A DNA stretch of 64,000 nucleotides from Comamonas fluminis. GTDB taxonomy: Bacteria > Pseudomonadota > Gammaproteobacteria > Burkholderiales > Burkholderiaceae_C. Where the stretch lies: assembly GCF_019186805.1 (NCBI RefSeq), contig NZ_CP066783.1, positions 611,501 through 675,500 on the forward strand, given 5' to 3'. The notes under the pieces are model-generated. The model was not told the origin of the DNA. It saw only the letters and a list, made by a program, of their open reading frames with translations, and did no database searches. Below are positions 53,713-63,176 of this stretch, piece by piece. The position numbers and the translations under genes are program-made. Positions within the stretch are counted from its first letter, which is position 1; every line of letters starts with the position of its first letter.

Positions 53713-53931
53713 ATGAAAACCATCGATGAAATGCTGCACCTGGACTTGCTGACACAAGAGCAGCATTCGCAGATCAGCCACTGGATTGACAGCGCTGACT
53801 CCCCCGAAACCATTTTGCAGATGCCCGCGCCGCTGTGGCAGGCCGTGGAGCGCGCCAGCCAGACCATGGGCGTGAATGAAGACCTGCAGCGCCCGCCTGC
53901 GCTGGATGCAGGCGGGCTGCTTTTCAGCTAA
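53713..53931 (+). CDS. Small hypothetical protein, 72 residues
   Basis: MKTIDEMLHLDLLTQEQHSQ opens an acidic, helical, soluble protein of 72 residues ending in LDAGGLLFS. It has an excellent ribosome site (GGGAGG seven bases before ATG 53713) and a hairpin immediately after it, which argues for a real gene despite the size. Comparable small proteins exist in Comamonadaceae in my recollection, but I cannot name a family. Confidence 0.7.
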   Translation: MKTIDEMLHLDLLTQEQHSQISHWIDSADSPETILQMPAPLWQAVERASQTMGVNEDLQRPPALDAGGLLFS

Positions 53932-53942
53932 AAAAGCTGCTG

Positions 53943-53966
53943 GCCCCTGTTCGGCAGATCAGGGGC
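53943..53966. terminator. Hairpin after the 72-residue gene
   Basis: GCCCCTG / CAGGGGC stem with a ten-base loop, 11 bases past the stop, no long T run. Shared with the convergent creA gene. Confidence 0.5.
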
Positions 53967-53992
53967 TAAACAGCTAGGGGCTGAGCACGCCC

Positions 53993-54484
53993 TTATTTTT
54001 TGAGCGGAATCGGCGTTGTATGTGGCACAGCCACGGCAGTCACGCTGTTCTGGGGCGAGCCTTCGATGACGCGGTCGGAGTACGTCATATAGACCAGCGC
54101 GTTGCGCTTGGCGTCCACCATGCGCACCACGCGCAGGCGTTTGAAGAGCAGCGAGGTGCGCTCGGTAAACACTTCTTCCTGCTGCTTGAGCGGCTCGGTC
54201 ACCTGAATGGCCGCAGTGGCCTGGCAGACGATGGAGGCTTCGCTGCGATCTTCGGCCAGGCCCAGGCCGCCCTTGATGCCGCCCGTCTTGGCGCGAGAGA
54301 CATAGCAGGTCACACCTTGCACCTTGGGGTCGTCATAGGCATCGACCACGATTTTGTGGTCAGGGCCAATCCACTTGAAGACGGTATCCACTGCGCCGAT
54401 TTGTTCAGCGTGGCTCATGCCAACAAAGGCCAGAGTTCCTGCGGTGGCGGCGGCAACGGCCAAAACGGCGGAGAGCAATTTCAT
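53993..54484 (-). CDS. creA: CreA family protein
   Basis: 163-residue exported protein of the CreA family, whose function is unknown. Signal peptide [23 protein letters not shown], then [52 protein letters not shown] and [20 protein letters not shown], all diagnostic. ATG 54484 gives a standard signal peptide; ATG 54496 adds four residues. In E. coli creA heads creABCD, but here it stands alone. Confidence 0.93.
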   Translation of the reverse strand: MKLLSAVLAVAAATAGTLAFVGMSHAEQIGAVDTVFKWIGPDHKIVVDAYDDPKVQGVTCYVSRAKTGGIKGGLGLAEDRSEASIVCQATAAIQVTEPLKQQEEVFTERTSLLFKRLRVVRMVDAKRNALVYMTYSDRVIEGSPQNSVTAVAVPHTTPIPLKK

Positions 54485-54790
54485 GGTGGTTCGCATGGGT
54501 GATTAAGGGTTAACCCTTGAGTGTTCGCAGGGCATTGTGCACGATGCGCATCGTAGACCAAGCGCAGTCGCGACAATGTCAGTCTTGCTGCCGAGCAAGC
54601 AGGTGGGCTGGCTTTCACGGCCCCGCACCTGCTTTATGCGCACAGGTGTGCTCATGTTCAGCAGGGCCGGGCTGCTGCGCAGTATCTGGCCTTCCCTCCC
54701 TCTTTTTGAATGCGCTCCCCCGCTCGGGTGGGCGCTTTTCGGCTTTTCCTCTCTGTCAGCGTCACACCGGTCAGGTGGTGGCGGGTTTTT
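54485..54790. other. 306-base creA-MFS divergent intergenic region
   Basis: No gene. Two perfect 14-base palindromes: AAGGGTTAACCCTT (54505-54518) and ACGATGCGCATCGT (54541-54554). A GC-rich hairpin follows (GCGCTCCC..GGGCGC around 54712-54735, then TTTTCGGCTTTT) that looks like a terminator or attenuator in the leader of the MFS gene, and a second weaker one just before its start. Suggests regulated transcription and leader control. Confidence 0.5.
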
Positions 54791-55984
54791 ATGTCGGCTT
54801 CTGTTTCTGCGCCCGGTCTGAGCGCTTCTTCTCTGGTGTTGATGGCGCTGGCCTGCGGCCTGTGCGCGGGCGGCAATTATTTCAATCAGCCGCTGCTGCA
54901 TTCCATCGCACAGCATTTTGAGGTGACCGAGTCCGCAGCCGCCACCAGCGTGACGCTGGCGCAGGTGGCCTATGCCTGCGGCTTGCTGCTGCTGGCGCCG
55001 CTGGGCGACAAGCTGCAGCGCCGGGGGCTGGCCGTCTCGCTGATGCTGCTGGCGGCTGTGGGGCAGGCGCTGTGCGGGCTGGCGGGCAATCTGAACCTGT
55101 TTTTGCTGGGCACGTTGATGGCGGGCCTGTTCTCGGTGGCGGCGCAGGTGCTGGTGCCTATGGCGGCGGCGCTGGCGCAACCGGGGCAGAGCGGGCGTGC
55201 CGTGGGCTGGGTGATGAGCGGGCTGCTGCTGGGCATTTTGCTGGCACGCAGCGTGGCCGGTGTGGTGTCAGACACCTGGGGCTGGCAGGCCGTGTACCAG
55301 GGCGCGGCGCTGGTGATGGCGGTGGTGGCGCTGTGGCTGTGGAAGGCCTTGCCTGCATCGCGCAACCCCAGCCCTGTGAGTTATCCCCAGGTGCTTGCCA
55401 GCATGTGGCAGTTGCTGCGCAGCCAGCCGGGCCTGCGCCAGCGCACGCTGGTGAGCGCTTTGGCGTTTGCATCGGTCAGCGTGCTGTTTTCCACCATGGC
55501 GCTGCAGCTGTCCAGGGGCCCGTTGGGGCTGGATGATGGCCAGATTGGATTGATCGGTCTGGCGGGCGCTGCCGGTGCGCTGGTGGCCACGCAGGCGGGC
55601 CGGCTGGTGGACAAGGGACTGGGCCGTGTCAGCTGCGCAATTGGTGCGCTTGCCCTGCTGCTGTCCTGGCCCATGCTGTGGTGGGGCGGCGCACACTTGG
55701 GCTGGTTTGTGCTGGGCATGGTGGTGATTGATCTGGGCCTGCAATGCCTGAACATCACCAATCAGGCCACCGTGGCGCAACTGCTGCCCGCAGCGCGTGG
55801 GCGCATGAATGCTGTCTATATGACGGGCTACTTTACGGGCGCAGCGGCAGGCTCGGCGCTGGGTACGCTGGCCTGGCGGCTGGATGGCTGGCAAGGCGCG
55901 TGTGCGCTGGGTGTGGTGCTGGCGGTGATGGCAGGTCTTGGCACTTTCAGCATGCGCAAGACCCACCGTTTGCAAGCCGCTTAA
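54791..55984 (+). CDS. MFS transporter (drug/metabolite exporter type)
   Basis: 397 residues, 12 hydrophobic segments in two groups of six. LMALACGLCAGGNYFNQPLL is characteristic of the YnfM/YbjJ-like MFS group, the loop LAPLGDKLQRRGLAVSL carries the conserved D-K-RR motif between helices 2 and 3. ATG 54791 is used; upstream frame belongs to the leader. Substrate unknown. Confidence 0.9.
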   Translation: MSASVSAPGLSASSLVLMALACGLCAGGNYFNQPLLHSIAQHFEVTESAAATSVTLAQVAYACGLLLLAPLGDKLQRRGLAVSLMLLAAVGQALCGLAGNLNLFLLGTLMAGLFSVAAQVLVPMAAALAQPGQSGRAVGWVMSGLLLGILLARSVAGVVSDTWGWQAVYQGAALVMAVVALWLWKALPASRNPSPVSYPQVLASMWQLLRSQPGLRQRTLVSALAFASVSVLFSTMALQLSRGPLGLDDGQIGLIGLAGAAGALVATQAGRLVDKGLGRVSCAIGALALLLSWPMLWWGGAHLGWFVLGMVVIDLGLQCLNITNQATVAQLLPAARGRMNAVYMTGYFTGAAAGSALGTLAWRLDGWQGACALGVVLAVMAGLGTFSMRKTHRLQAA

Positions 55985-56006
55985 GAGCCGGTAACAGCAC
56001 CCAGCA

Positions 56007-56105
56007 AACCGAAGGTTTGCGATTGAGACGAGGCGCCGGGCCGCGTCAGGCAAAGCCGCAGGCAGAAAAGTACGACCAGGCTAGGCGCCCCCGACGAAGC
56101 AACGA
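56007..56105. repeat. Possible intergenic repeat after the MFS gene
   Basis: CAAACCGAAGGTTTG hairpin at 56008, then GAGACGAGGCGCC and GGCTAGGCGCCCCCGACGAAG. The wording recalls extragenic repeats seen at 3' ends in this family, but no second copy is in the window. Confidence 0.35.
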
Positions 56106-56130
56106 CGTATCAAGGGTGGTGTTAGCGGGT

Positions 56131-58437
56131 CTAAAGATCCCAGCGCAGCGAGGCCGTGTAGGTCCGCTGCGGGTAGGGGTGAAAGTTCCAGTACTGGTAG
56201 TTGTTGAGGTTGTCTATGCCAAAGGCCGCCGACAGCTGTTTGTCTATTTGATAGCGTGCACGCAGATCCACAGTGAAGTATTTGCTGGCCCCCATATAGG
56301 TGCTGGCATTGACATCGCTGTTGTCCAGATTAGAGAACTGGCGACCGCTGTAGCGTGCAGCCACCGTCAGTGCCCAGCGGTCTGTGGGCTGATAGGTGGC
56401 CCAGGCCGTGGCACGCCAGCGTGGCACGCGGGGCTGCCATTTGCCCACGCTGGCGGGGTTGGCGGCATTGGCCACGATTTTGGAATCTGCAAAAGTCATG
56501 CTGGCGCCCAGATCCAGCCCGCGAACCCATACCGATTGGGCGGAATACGCCAGCTCAAGCCCCGTGGTGCGCACCTTGTCCACGTTTTGCACGGCAGAGG
56601 TGGTGGTGCCGGGAATAAGCTGGCTGTAAAGCGCATCGCGTGTGCTTTCGTGAAACAGCGTGGCGCGCAGCAATCCATTGCCCAAATCCTGTTCGGCAGA
56701 TAGCTCGCTAGTCCAAGATTTTTCAGGGCGAAGATTCGGGTTGTTGATAAATGACAGCGCACCACCCGAAGTCGCGCCATACAGCTCGCCCACAGTGGGA
56801 AAGCGCACAGATCGGCCCAGCGATGCCTTGAGCGTGGTGTGGCTGGCCACCTGCCAGGCCAGCGCGGCCTTGGGCGAAAAATGCGATTCGCTGCGCTTGT
56901 CGTTGCCCAGCTGGCTGCTGGCTGTGGCGGTGTGGCCGTCGCTGGCCGTCCAGTCTTCCCAGCGCAGGCCCAGCACGGCTTTCCATTGGGGCGATAGCTT
57001 CCAGCTGTCTTGCGCCCAGAGGTAGCGGGTCTCGCTGCGCCCGCCCACCTGGCTGACCAGTGCCTGCGGATTGGCGGCACCGGATTGCCAGTCGCCCAGC
57101 ACACCGTATTTGCTGATGTTCAGCTTGTAGGCATCGCGGCCAGCGCCAAAGTCCACGATATGCGTGCCTTGCAGACCATCGGGGCGCCAGGTGCCTTTGG
57201 CGGCCAGCGTGTTCCAGCCTGTGCCGTCTTGATCTTGCAAGGTGCCTGCGCCGCCCGCGGCAGCGGCAGGCAGGGCAATGGTGGGCACGCGTTGCTGGTC
57301 CTTGCCGTAGTCATACAGGCTGGCGCTGAGCTCCCAGTCAAGGTTGCCCTGTGTATGGCTTTTGAGCGATGCGCCATGCATGGTGTGCGTCTGGCTGTCG
57401 TTGCTCTGGCCAAACGCGGTATCGGCTAGCTTGTAGGTTTTGCCGTCGATATTGATATTGCCGCTGTAAATGGTCTGGCCGTCTGGGCCTTTGAGATAGC
57501 TCTCCGACCGGCCCTTGGCGCTGTTCTGCCACCAGCCCAGTGTGTAGCTGGCGCGTAGCGTGGGCGTGATGTCATAGGCCAGCTTGATTTTGGCGTGATC
57601 CTGCTGTGTGCGGTACTGCGTGCCAGCACCGAGGAGGTACCAGGGCTGGTTCGTAGTGTTCAGGCCAGAGATGGCCCCGCTGACTGGGGTACCTTTTGTG
57701 CCAGAGGCGCCTGCAGACTGCAGCACAAACGGGAAGGTCAGCGGCTGGCTGTTGCTATCCGTATGGTTGAGATTGATCCAGAACGACCAGGGGCCGCTTC
57801 TGCTGCCGATGGAGGCACTGCTGTTCCAGCTGCTGTAGTGGCCGCTGCTGCCCAGAACGCTGCTGGGCTGGGACGAATAGCCCGCTGCCACATGGGCTTC
57901 TAGCTTGTCAGGCATGCGCGTCACATAGTCAACCACCGCACCGGCCGAGTTGCCGGGGTAGGCCGCAGAGAACGGGCCGTACATCACATCCACACGCTCG
58001 ATTTCCTCGGGCGTCACCAGCCCCCAGCGCGGCGCGTAGTTGCTGCCATTGGCAATGCCATTGCCCAGATAGTTGGACAGCAGAATGCCATCCGCATAAA
58101 CGGCAGAGCGTGCGCTATTGCCCGTGCCCGAGGCGCGTGTGGACAAGATGGCGTGGTTGTAGTCGCCGATATAGCGCTTGCGCACCAGCAGACTGGGCAT
58201 GTACTTGAGAGCATCTTCGCTGTCCGTGGCGTTGATGCGGGTCTCGATTTCCTCGCGCGTGATGCCCTCGATGGTGGTTGGAATCTGCGTGGGCAGCGAA
58301 CTGGGCTGGCCACCGTTGACGGTGACTACGCCCAACTCTCGACTGCGTTCGGGAAGGTTGATGGATGCAGCTGTGCTCTGCGCCAGGCACGGCAAGGCGA
58401 TACCACTCACCACGAGTAGCAAAAAATGCTTTTTCAT
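56131..58437 (-). CDS. TonB-dependent outer-membrane receptor
   Basis: 768 residues. Signal peptide MKKHFLLLVVSGIALPCLA, plug domain (LPTQIPTTIEGITREEIETR, EIERVDVMYGPFSAAYPGNS, GAVVDYVTRMP) and a 22-strand beta-barrel ending in SLRWDL. Imports a metal chelate or other scarce substrate with energy from TonB. The DUF2946 gene 81 bases upstream on the same strand usually accompanies copper-related receptors, so a copper or copper-chelate substrate is plausible. No siderophore-synthesis gene nearby. Confidence 0.92.
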   Translation of the reverse strand: MKKHFLLLVVSGIALPCLAQSTAASINLPERSRELGVVTVNGGQPSSLPTQIPTTIEGITREEIETRINATDSEDALKYMPSLLVRKRYIGDYNHAILSTRASGTGNSARSAVYADGILLSNYLGNGIANGSNYAPRWGLVTPEEIERVDVMYGPFSAAYPGNSAGAVVDYVTRMPDKLEAHVAAGYSSQPSSVLGSSGHYSSWNSSASIGSRSGPWSFWINLNHTDSNSQPLTFPFVLQSAGASGTKGTPVSGAISGLNTTNQPWYLLGAGTQYRTQQDHAKIKLAYDITPTLRASYTLGWWQNSAKGRSESYLKGPDGQTIYSGNINIDGKTYKLADTAFGQSNDSQTHTMHGASLKSHTQGNLDWELSASLYDYGKDQQRVPTIALPAAAAGGAGTLQDQDGTGWNTLAAKGTWRPDGLQGTHIVDFGAGRDAYKLNISKYGVLGDWQSGAANPQALVSQVGGRSETRYLWAQDSWKLSPQWKAVLGLRWEDWTASDGHTATASSQLGNDKRSESHFSPKAALAWQVASHTTLKASLGRSVRFPTVGELYGATSGGALSFINNPNLRPEKSWTSELSAEQDLGNGLLRATLFHESTRDALYSQLIPGTTTSAVQNVDKVRTTGLELAYSAQSVWVRGLDLGASMTFADSKIVANAANPASVGKWQPRVPRWRATAWATYQPTDRWALTVAARYSGRQFSNLDNSDVNASTYMGASKYFTVDLRARYQIDKQLSAAFGIDNLNNYQYWNFHPYPQRTYTASLRWDL

Positions 58438-58518
58438 GAATTTACCCCGGAGCGTTTGGCTCCTATGAAACTGATAGCGGCTAGCGCAAGCAATGCTTAG
58501 GCTTAAGCCGGAAATGCT

Positions 58519-58893
58519 TCAAAAAAGGGCAGGTGGCGGCCCGCGTGCGGGCAGAGGTGCGGCAGTGATGGCCGCAATGCGAGCGCGTTCTACCGGCTGC
58601 AGCGCATGCCACAGCGGTGACTCGGTAGGCGGTGGCAATTGCAGCGCGGGCGGTGGTGGAGCGGCCAGTGGCAGGCACATGGGGCAGTCCAGGTGGCCTG
58701 CGCCCAAGGTGTTGTTGCCGTCTTTGCCTTTGACGATCAACTTGACCGAACCTGTGCTGGTGCAGATCAGCTCGAAAGCCTTTCCCTGAATCAGTGGAGA
58801 TGCCGCAGCCACACCTACAGACAGCGTGAACCATGCCAGAACCCAGAGGCCCAGCAAGCGAACAGCAATCTGGCGAAAGCGAAACAAATCCAT
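58519..58893 (-). CDS. DUF2946 family protein
   Basis: 124 residues. Hydrophobic N-terminal segment (LLGLWVLAWFTLSVGVAAAS), a short exported domain, then the family hallmark CPMCLPLAAPPPP in the second half, a Cys-pair and proline stretch. The C-terminal part is rich in Ala/Pro. DUF2946 proteins are found with copper-handling genes and TonB receptors, as here. Probably forms an operon with the receptor. Mechanism unknown. Confidence 0.82.
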   Translation of the reverse strand: MDLFRFRQIAVRLLGLWVLAWFTLSVGVAAASPLIQGKAFELICTSTGSVKLIVKGKDGNNTLGAGHLDCPMCLPLAAPPPPALQLPPPTESPLWHALQPVERARIAAITAAPLPARGPPPALF

Positions 58894-59113
58894 GAAGAGG
58901 AAACAGGTCGGTCAGCAGGTTCGAAGAGCTTGCGCATCATAAGCGAGGCGATGTTCTGCACAGTAGCTGCATGCACCTGAAGCTGGCGCATATCCATATC
59001 TGTTTTCCTTCCTTCGCGGGCGCTGGCCAAACTTCTAGAGTCATTCCATGAGTCGCTGACCTCGATCATTTTCCGAGCGAGGTGGTGTCGACTAATGCTT
59101 CTTGAACGGCTTT

Positions 59114-60118
59114 ATGGAACAGCTTCTACATTCTTCGTTTTTGCCATCCCGGCGCCGCCTGCTGCAAGGGGCAGGTGCTTTGTCTCTGGCATCCGTGCTG
59201 CCCGGGGCTGCCTTTGCCCAGAGTGATCTGCGCGGCATTACCTTGCGTGTAGCTACCTATAAAGGTGGCCACAAGACTTTGCTGGAGACAGCGGGCCTTG
59301 CGCAGACGCCCTATCAGATTGAGTGGAAGGAGTTCAACTCCGGCGTGCTGCATATCGAGGGCATCAATGCTGACGCACTCGATCTGGGTTCCGGAAGCGA
59401 GATACCCGCTGTATTTGCCGCCAAGGCAAAAGCCTCTGTCAAGGTGGTCGGGGTCTATCACGAAGACCTGAACAATCAGGTCACGCTGGCGCAAAAGGAT
59501 GCACCCATCCATAAGGTGGCAGACCTGCGCGGCAAACGTGTGGGTTATGTGCGTGCCACGACTTCGCATCTGTATCTGTATCAGCAGCTCAAGGAAGCAG
59601 GGCTGAGCTTTGATGACATCAAGGCGGTCAATCTCTCGCCTGCCGATGGCCTTTCTGCATTTGCGCGTGGAGATATCGATGCCTGGGCCATCTATGGCTA
59701 CAACGGCCAGCTGGCACGCACAAAGCACGGCGCCCGCACCCTCAAGACGGCGGTGGGCTATTTGTCTGGCAACTTCCTGATTTATGCCAACCCCAAGGCC
59801 GTGGAGGACGCCGGGCGCCAACTGGCCTTGGCCGATTTGCTGCAGCGTCTGCAAAAAGCCTATGTCTGGGGCAATAGCAATTTTTTGGTGTATGCCAAAG
59901 CGCAGTCTGCGCAAACACGTGTACCCGTTGGCGATCTGGTCGAGATCTACAACAACCGCAGCCAGAACAGCAGTCTGGTCGCCATCAGCGACAAGGCCAT
60001 AGAGAGCCACCAGCGTGTGGCGGATGCGTTTCAGGCCATGGGCGTGCTGGAAGCTGGCACGGATGTGAAGCCACTGTGGGACAAGACATTCAACCGTTAT
60101 CTGGGCGTGAAGGCCTGA
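59114..60118 (+). CDS. Tat-exported ABC transporter substrate-binding protein (SsuA/NitT/TauA-like)
   Basis: 334 residues. Twin-arginine signal peptide with SRRRLLQGAGALSLASV and cleavage near AFA-QSD. Mature part is a type II binding protein: LRVATYKGGHKTLLE, EFNSGVLHIEGINADALDLG, HKVADLRGKRVGYVRATTSH, FARGDIDAWAIYGYNGQLA. Similar to sulfonate or nitrate/taurine-type binding proteins. ATG 59114 is preferred over an upstream TTG. No permease or ATPase gene lies in the window, but its neighbour is a flavin monooxygenase, so an organosulfur substrate is likely. Confidence 0.88.
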   Translation: MEQLLHSSFLPSRRRLLQGAGALSLASVLPGAAFAQSDLRGITLRVATYKGGHKTLLETAGLAQTPYQIEWKEFNSGVLHIEGINADALDLGSGSEIPAVFAAKAKASVKVVGVYHEDLNNQVTLAQKDAPIHKVADLRGKRVGYVRATTSHLYLYQQLKEAGLSFDDIKAVNLSPADGLSAFARGDIDAWAIYGYNGQLARTKHGARTLKTAVGYLSGNFLIYANPKAVEDAGRQLALADLLQRLQKAYVWGNSNFLVYAKAQSAQTRVPVGDLVEIYNNRSQNSSLVAISDKAIESHQRVADAFQAMGVLEAGTDVKPLWDKTFNRYLGVKA

Positions 60119-60134
60119 TGCAAGGAGAAGTTAG

Positions 60135-61514
60135 ATGGGAAAACGACAACTGAAGGCAGGCTTTGTTCTGCATGGCGTGGGAGCGGGATGGGGCGATTGG
60201 CGCCATGAGGCCGCGGTCACCGATGGCAGCGTGAATTTCAGCTTTTATCGCGAACAGGCGCAACTGGCCGAAAAAGCGGGCTTTGAATTTCTGTTCGTGG
60301 CGGACAGTGTGCACATCACGGAGCGCTCCAGTCCGCATTACCTCAACCGTTTTGAGCCGCTGACCATTCTGTCTGCATTGGCCGGAGCGACTTCTCATAT
60401 CGGGCTGGTTGCAACCATTACTGCCAGCTATAGCGAGCCATTTACGGTGGCTCGCCAGCTGGCATCGCTGGACCATATCAGCGGCGGTCGTGCGGGCTGG
60501 AATGTGGTGACGTCGTGGCTGGATGGCAGTGCGCGCAATTACAGCCGCCTTGAGCACTATGCCCATGATGTGCGTTACCGCCTGGCGGGTGAGCACCTGG
60601 ATGTGGTGCAGGGCCTGTGGGACTCCTGGGAGGACGATGCTCTGGTGCGTGATAAGGCCAGTGGGCAGTTTTTTGACAAGAAGAAACTGCACAGGCTGGA
60701 CCACAAGGGCGAGTTCTTTGCGGTTGAAGGGCCGCTCAATATCGCGCGTTCACGTCAGGGGCAGCCGGTGATATTTCAGGCCGGAGCATCAGAGGACGGC
60801 AAGAACTTTGCAGCATCCCGCTCGGATGCCATCTTCTTTCATGCCGACACACTGGAGCAGGCGCAGGCCTATTACCGCGATGTGAAGGCGAGAGTCGCAG
60901 GGTTTGGTCGTAACCCCGATCAGGTGTTTCTGCTGCCCGGCATTCGCCCCATTGTGGGTCGTACCGAAGCCGAAGCGCAGGAAAAATACCGCATCGCTGC
61001 CAGCCTTGTACCTATAGAGAATGCACTGGCAGCATTGGCTAGGCCTTTCAATGATCATGACTTTTCCGTGTATGCGCTCGATGCGTCGTTTCCCGACCTC
61101 GGCGATCTGGGGCGCAACAGCCAGCAAGCCGCCAGCGACCGTATCAAGAAGGTGGCGCGCGACAATGGCTGGACCTTGCGTGAAGTGGCGCAGTGGTTTG
61201 CCACACCCAAGACAGCGTTTGTAGGCACGGCAGAGCATGTAGCTAACGAGATTGAGCGCTGGTTCAATCACGAGGGGGCTGATGGTTTTAATTTCTTTGA
61301 AGCCTTGCCCAATACATCGCTCAAGGACTTTGTGGAGCTGGTCGTGCCTCTGCTCAAACAACGCGGCATCTGGCGCGAGGCATATGAGGCAGATACCTTC
61401 CGCGGCAATCTGGGCCTGGGTGTACCCGTGAACCGGAATACCGCAAAGCGCTTGAAGGCTGCCGAGGGAGATTTTCAGCACAGGTCCGAACTGGCCGGAC
61501 TCGCTGTTGCCTGA
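60135..61514 (+). CDS. LLM-class flavin-dependent monooxygenase (NtaA/SnaA/DszA family)
   Basis: 459 residues, FMN-dependent TIM-barrel oxygenase. Conserved parts: [74 protein letters not shown] and [16 protein letters not shown]. The family cleaves C-S, C-N or aryl-thio bonds (dibenzothiophene sulfone, nitrilotriacetate). Follows the binding protein by 16 bases with a GGAG ribosome site, same operon. Partner flavin reductase is not adjacent. A strong terminator follows. Confidence 0.9.
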   Translation: MGKRQLKAGFVLHGVGAGWGDWRHEAAVTDGSVNFSFYREQAQLAEKAGFEFLFVADSVHITERSSPHYLNRFEPLTILSALAGATSHIGLVATITASYSEPFTVARQLASLDHISGGRAGWNVVTSWLDGSARNYSRLEHYAHDVRYRLAGEHLDVVQGLWDSWEDDALVRDKASGQFFDKKKLHRLDHKGEFFAVEGPLNIARSRQGQPVIFQAGASEDGKNFAASRSDAIFFHADTLEQAQAYYRDVKARVAGFGRNPDQVFLLPGIRPIVGRTEAEAQEKYRIAASLVPIENALAALARPFNDHDFSVYALDASFPDLGDLGRNSQQAASDRIKKVARDNGWTLREVAQWFATPKTAFVGTAEHVANEIERWFNHEGADGFNFFEALPNTSLKDFVELVVPLLKQRGIWREAYEADTFRGNLGLGVPVNRNTAKRLKAAEGDFQHRSELAGLAVA

Positions 61515-61527
61515 GCATGCAGACATG

Positions 61528-61557
61528 AAAAAAGGCAGCTTTCGAGCTGCCTTTTTC
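61528..61557. terminator. Bidirectional terminator between monooxygenase and rhodanese genes
   Basis: AAAAAGGCAGCT-TTCG-AGCTGCCTTTTT with stable TTCG loop and A/T runs on both sides. Confidence 0.94.
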
Positions 61558-61564
61558 TTGGGGA

Positions 61565-63166
61565 TCAGATGACTCGGAAACCGTGGGTGCCGTCGCGCCC
61601 CAATTGTTCTACCAGCCCGAACTCCCAGTCCAGATAGGCCTGCATGGCTTGTTGCGCATTGTCCGTGCCTTCATAGGGGCGACGGTAGCGGTCCACACGC
61701 GGGCTGGCCAGGCGCTGCTCGCCAGACTCCACTGGCAGGCCAGCTTCGACCCACGCCTGGTTGCCGCCTTCCAGAACTTCCACCGTGGCTCCGGTAGCTT
61801 CGGCAAATTCCTGCACGGCGTACTTGGCCAGCAGGCTGCTGCCGCAGGTCAGCACATAGCGGCTGGCCCTGGGAATATGTGCCAGCGCCTGCGTGAGGTC
61901 GGTGCGCAGCGCAAACCATGCGCCGGGAATGTGGCGGCGCACATGGTTAGCGCTGGTGGTCAGATCAATCACCGCAATGCTATCGATGGGTGACTGGGCA
62001 ATGGCCTGGGCCAGCTCTTGTGGCTTGATCCAGTGAATGGCGGCAGTGGGCTGAGGCAGGTTCTGAGGTGCAGGGCCGGTGGTGGAAAAATCTGCAGCAG
62101 ACAACCCATCCAGCACATGGGTTTCCCAGCCCATCTGGGCCAGCCATGACGCCGTCATATTGGCCCGCACACCATCATCGTCTGCCAGCACAATTCTGGC
62201 GCCCCGCACGGGGGCAGAGAAATCAGTTTCCTGCACCAGCTGGCCGCCTGGTGCGCTGCGAAACCCATCAATATGCCCGGCAGCAAATTCTTCGGGCGTT
62301 CTGACATCCAGAAAATAGGTGGTTCGCTGGCCATCACTGCGCCAGCCAGGAATCTGTTGTGCGGTAGCGCGGCGTACACCCGCCTTGTCTGCAACGCTAC
62401 GGGTCTGAAGACCCGCTGCAAGCAACTGTTCGGGCGCTACAGTTTCAGGTGCGCGGCGGCTGGCGCCATGTTCCAGTGCCTGGCCTGCCAGAGTCCAGCC
62501 AATGGTCCCATTGCGCAAGGCAGATATGGGGTTGGGCAGGCCTGCATTGACGAGAGACTGCGTGCCAATGATGCTGCGGGTGCGCCCTGCGCAGTTGACC
62601 ACGATGCGTGTTGCAGGATTGGGGGCCAGAGTCTGTGCACGCAGCACCAGCTCTGCACCGGGAACGCTGGTACTGCCCGGAATATTCATGGTCTGGTATT
62701 CGTCGAAGCGCCGGGCATCGAGCACCACTACATCGGCGTTCTGATCCAGCAATGCCTTGACCTCTTCGGCTGCCAGCGAAGGTGTATGGCGCTTCGATTC
62801 CACCAGCTCGCCAAACGACTTGCTGGGGACGTTGACGTCGATGAAAATTTCTGCGCCTGCATCGCGCCATCCCTGCAGACCGTTCTCCAGCAGGCTGACT
62901 TGCGTGTATCCCAGAGCCTGCAGACGCTGGAGTGCAATGGCAGCCAGACCTTCGCCATTGTCATAGACCACGATGTTGGTGTTCAGACGTGGAATACGCA
63001 GATAGGCATCCAATTCCAGGCGACCCAGAGGGAGGTTGGCGGCGAACAGAGGGTGCCCCTGCGCAAACAGATCTTCCTCGCGCACATCCAGTAGTGCGAT
63101 TTCATTGCGAGCAAGCAGGGCTTCGCGCACCTGTGCGGTCGTAGTGTGAGTAAAAGCTTGGGTCAT
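61565..63166 (-). CDS. Four-domain rhodanese (sulfurtransferase)
   Basis: 533 residues built of four rhodanese domains at about 1-115, 128-235, 265-365 and 375-500. The active-site loop has cysteine in domain 2 (C192 in VVNCAGRTRS) and domain 4 (C441 in VLTCGSSLLA), but aspartate in domain 1 (VVYDNGEGLA) and domain 3 (VLADDDGVRA), so domains 1 and 3 are probably catalytically dead. Starts at ATG 63166, 10 bases after the thiol dioxygenase gene on the same strand. Most likely handles persulfide or thiosulfate sulfur released from organic sulfur compounds. Confidence 0.9.
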   Translation of the reverse strand: MTQAFTHTTTAQVREALLARNEIALLDVREEDLFAQGHPLFAANLPLGRLELDAYLRIPRLNTNIVVYDNGEGLAAIALQRLQALGYTQVSLLENGLQGWRDAGAEIFIDVNVPSKSFGELVESKRHTPSLAAEEVKALLDQNADVVVLDARRFDEYQTMNIPGSTSVPGAELVLRAQTLAPNPATRIVVNCAGRTRSIIGTQSLVNAGLPNPISALRNGTIGWTLAGQALEHGASRRAPETVAPEQLLAAGLQTRSVADKAGVRRATAQQIPGWRSDGQRTTYFLDVRTPEEFAAGHIDGFRSAPGGQLVQETDFSAPVRGARIVLADDDGVRANMTASWLAQMGWETHVLDGLSAADFSTTGPAPQNLPQPTAAIHWIKPQELAQAIAQSPIDSIAVIDLTTSANHVRRHIPGAWFALRTDLTQALAHIPRASRYVLTCGSSLLAKYAVQEFAEATGATVEVLEGGNQAWVEAGLPVESGEQRLASPRVDRYRRPYEGTDNAQQAMQAYLDWEFGLVEQLGRDGTHGFRVI

Positions 63167-63176
63167 GGGAGGGCGA

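Noticed and set aside
54525..54660. Possible tRNA or small RNA gene
   Set aside because: Palindromes are present but no cloverleaf or CCA-like end can be formed convincingly.
58815..59069. Minus-strand frame with MDMRQLQVHAATVQNIASL upstream of DUF2946
   Set aside because: Could be a leader peptide, but it overlaps the DUF2946 start in another frame and has no clear ribosome site.
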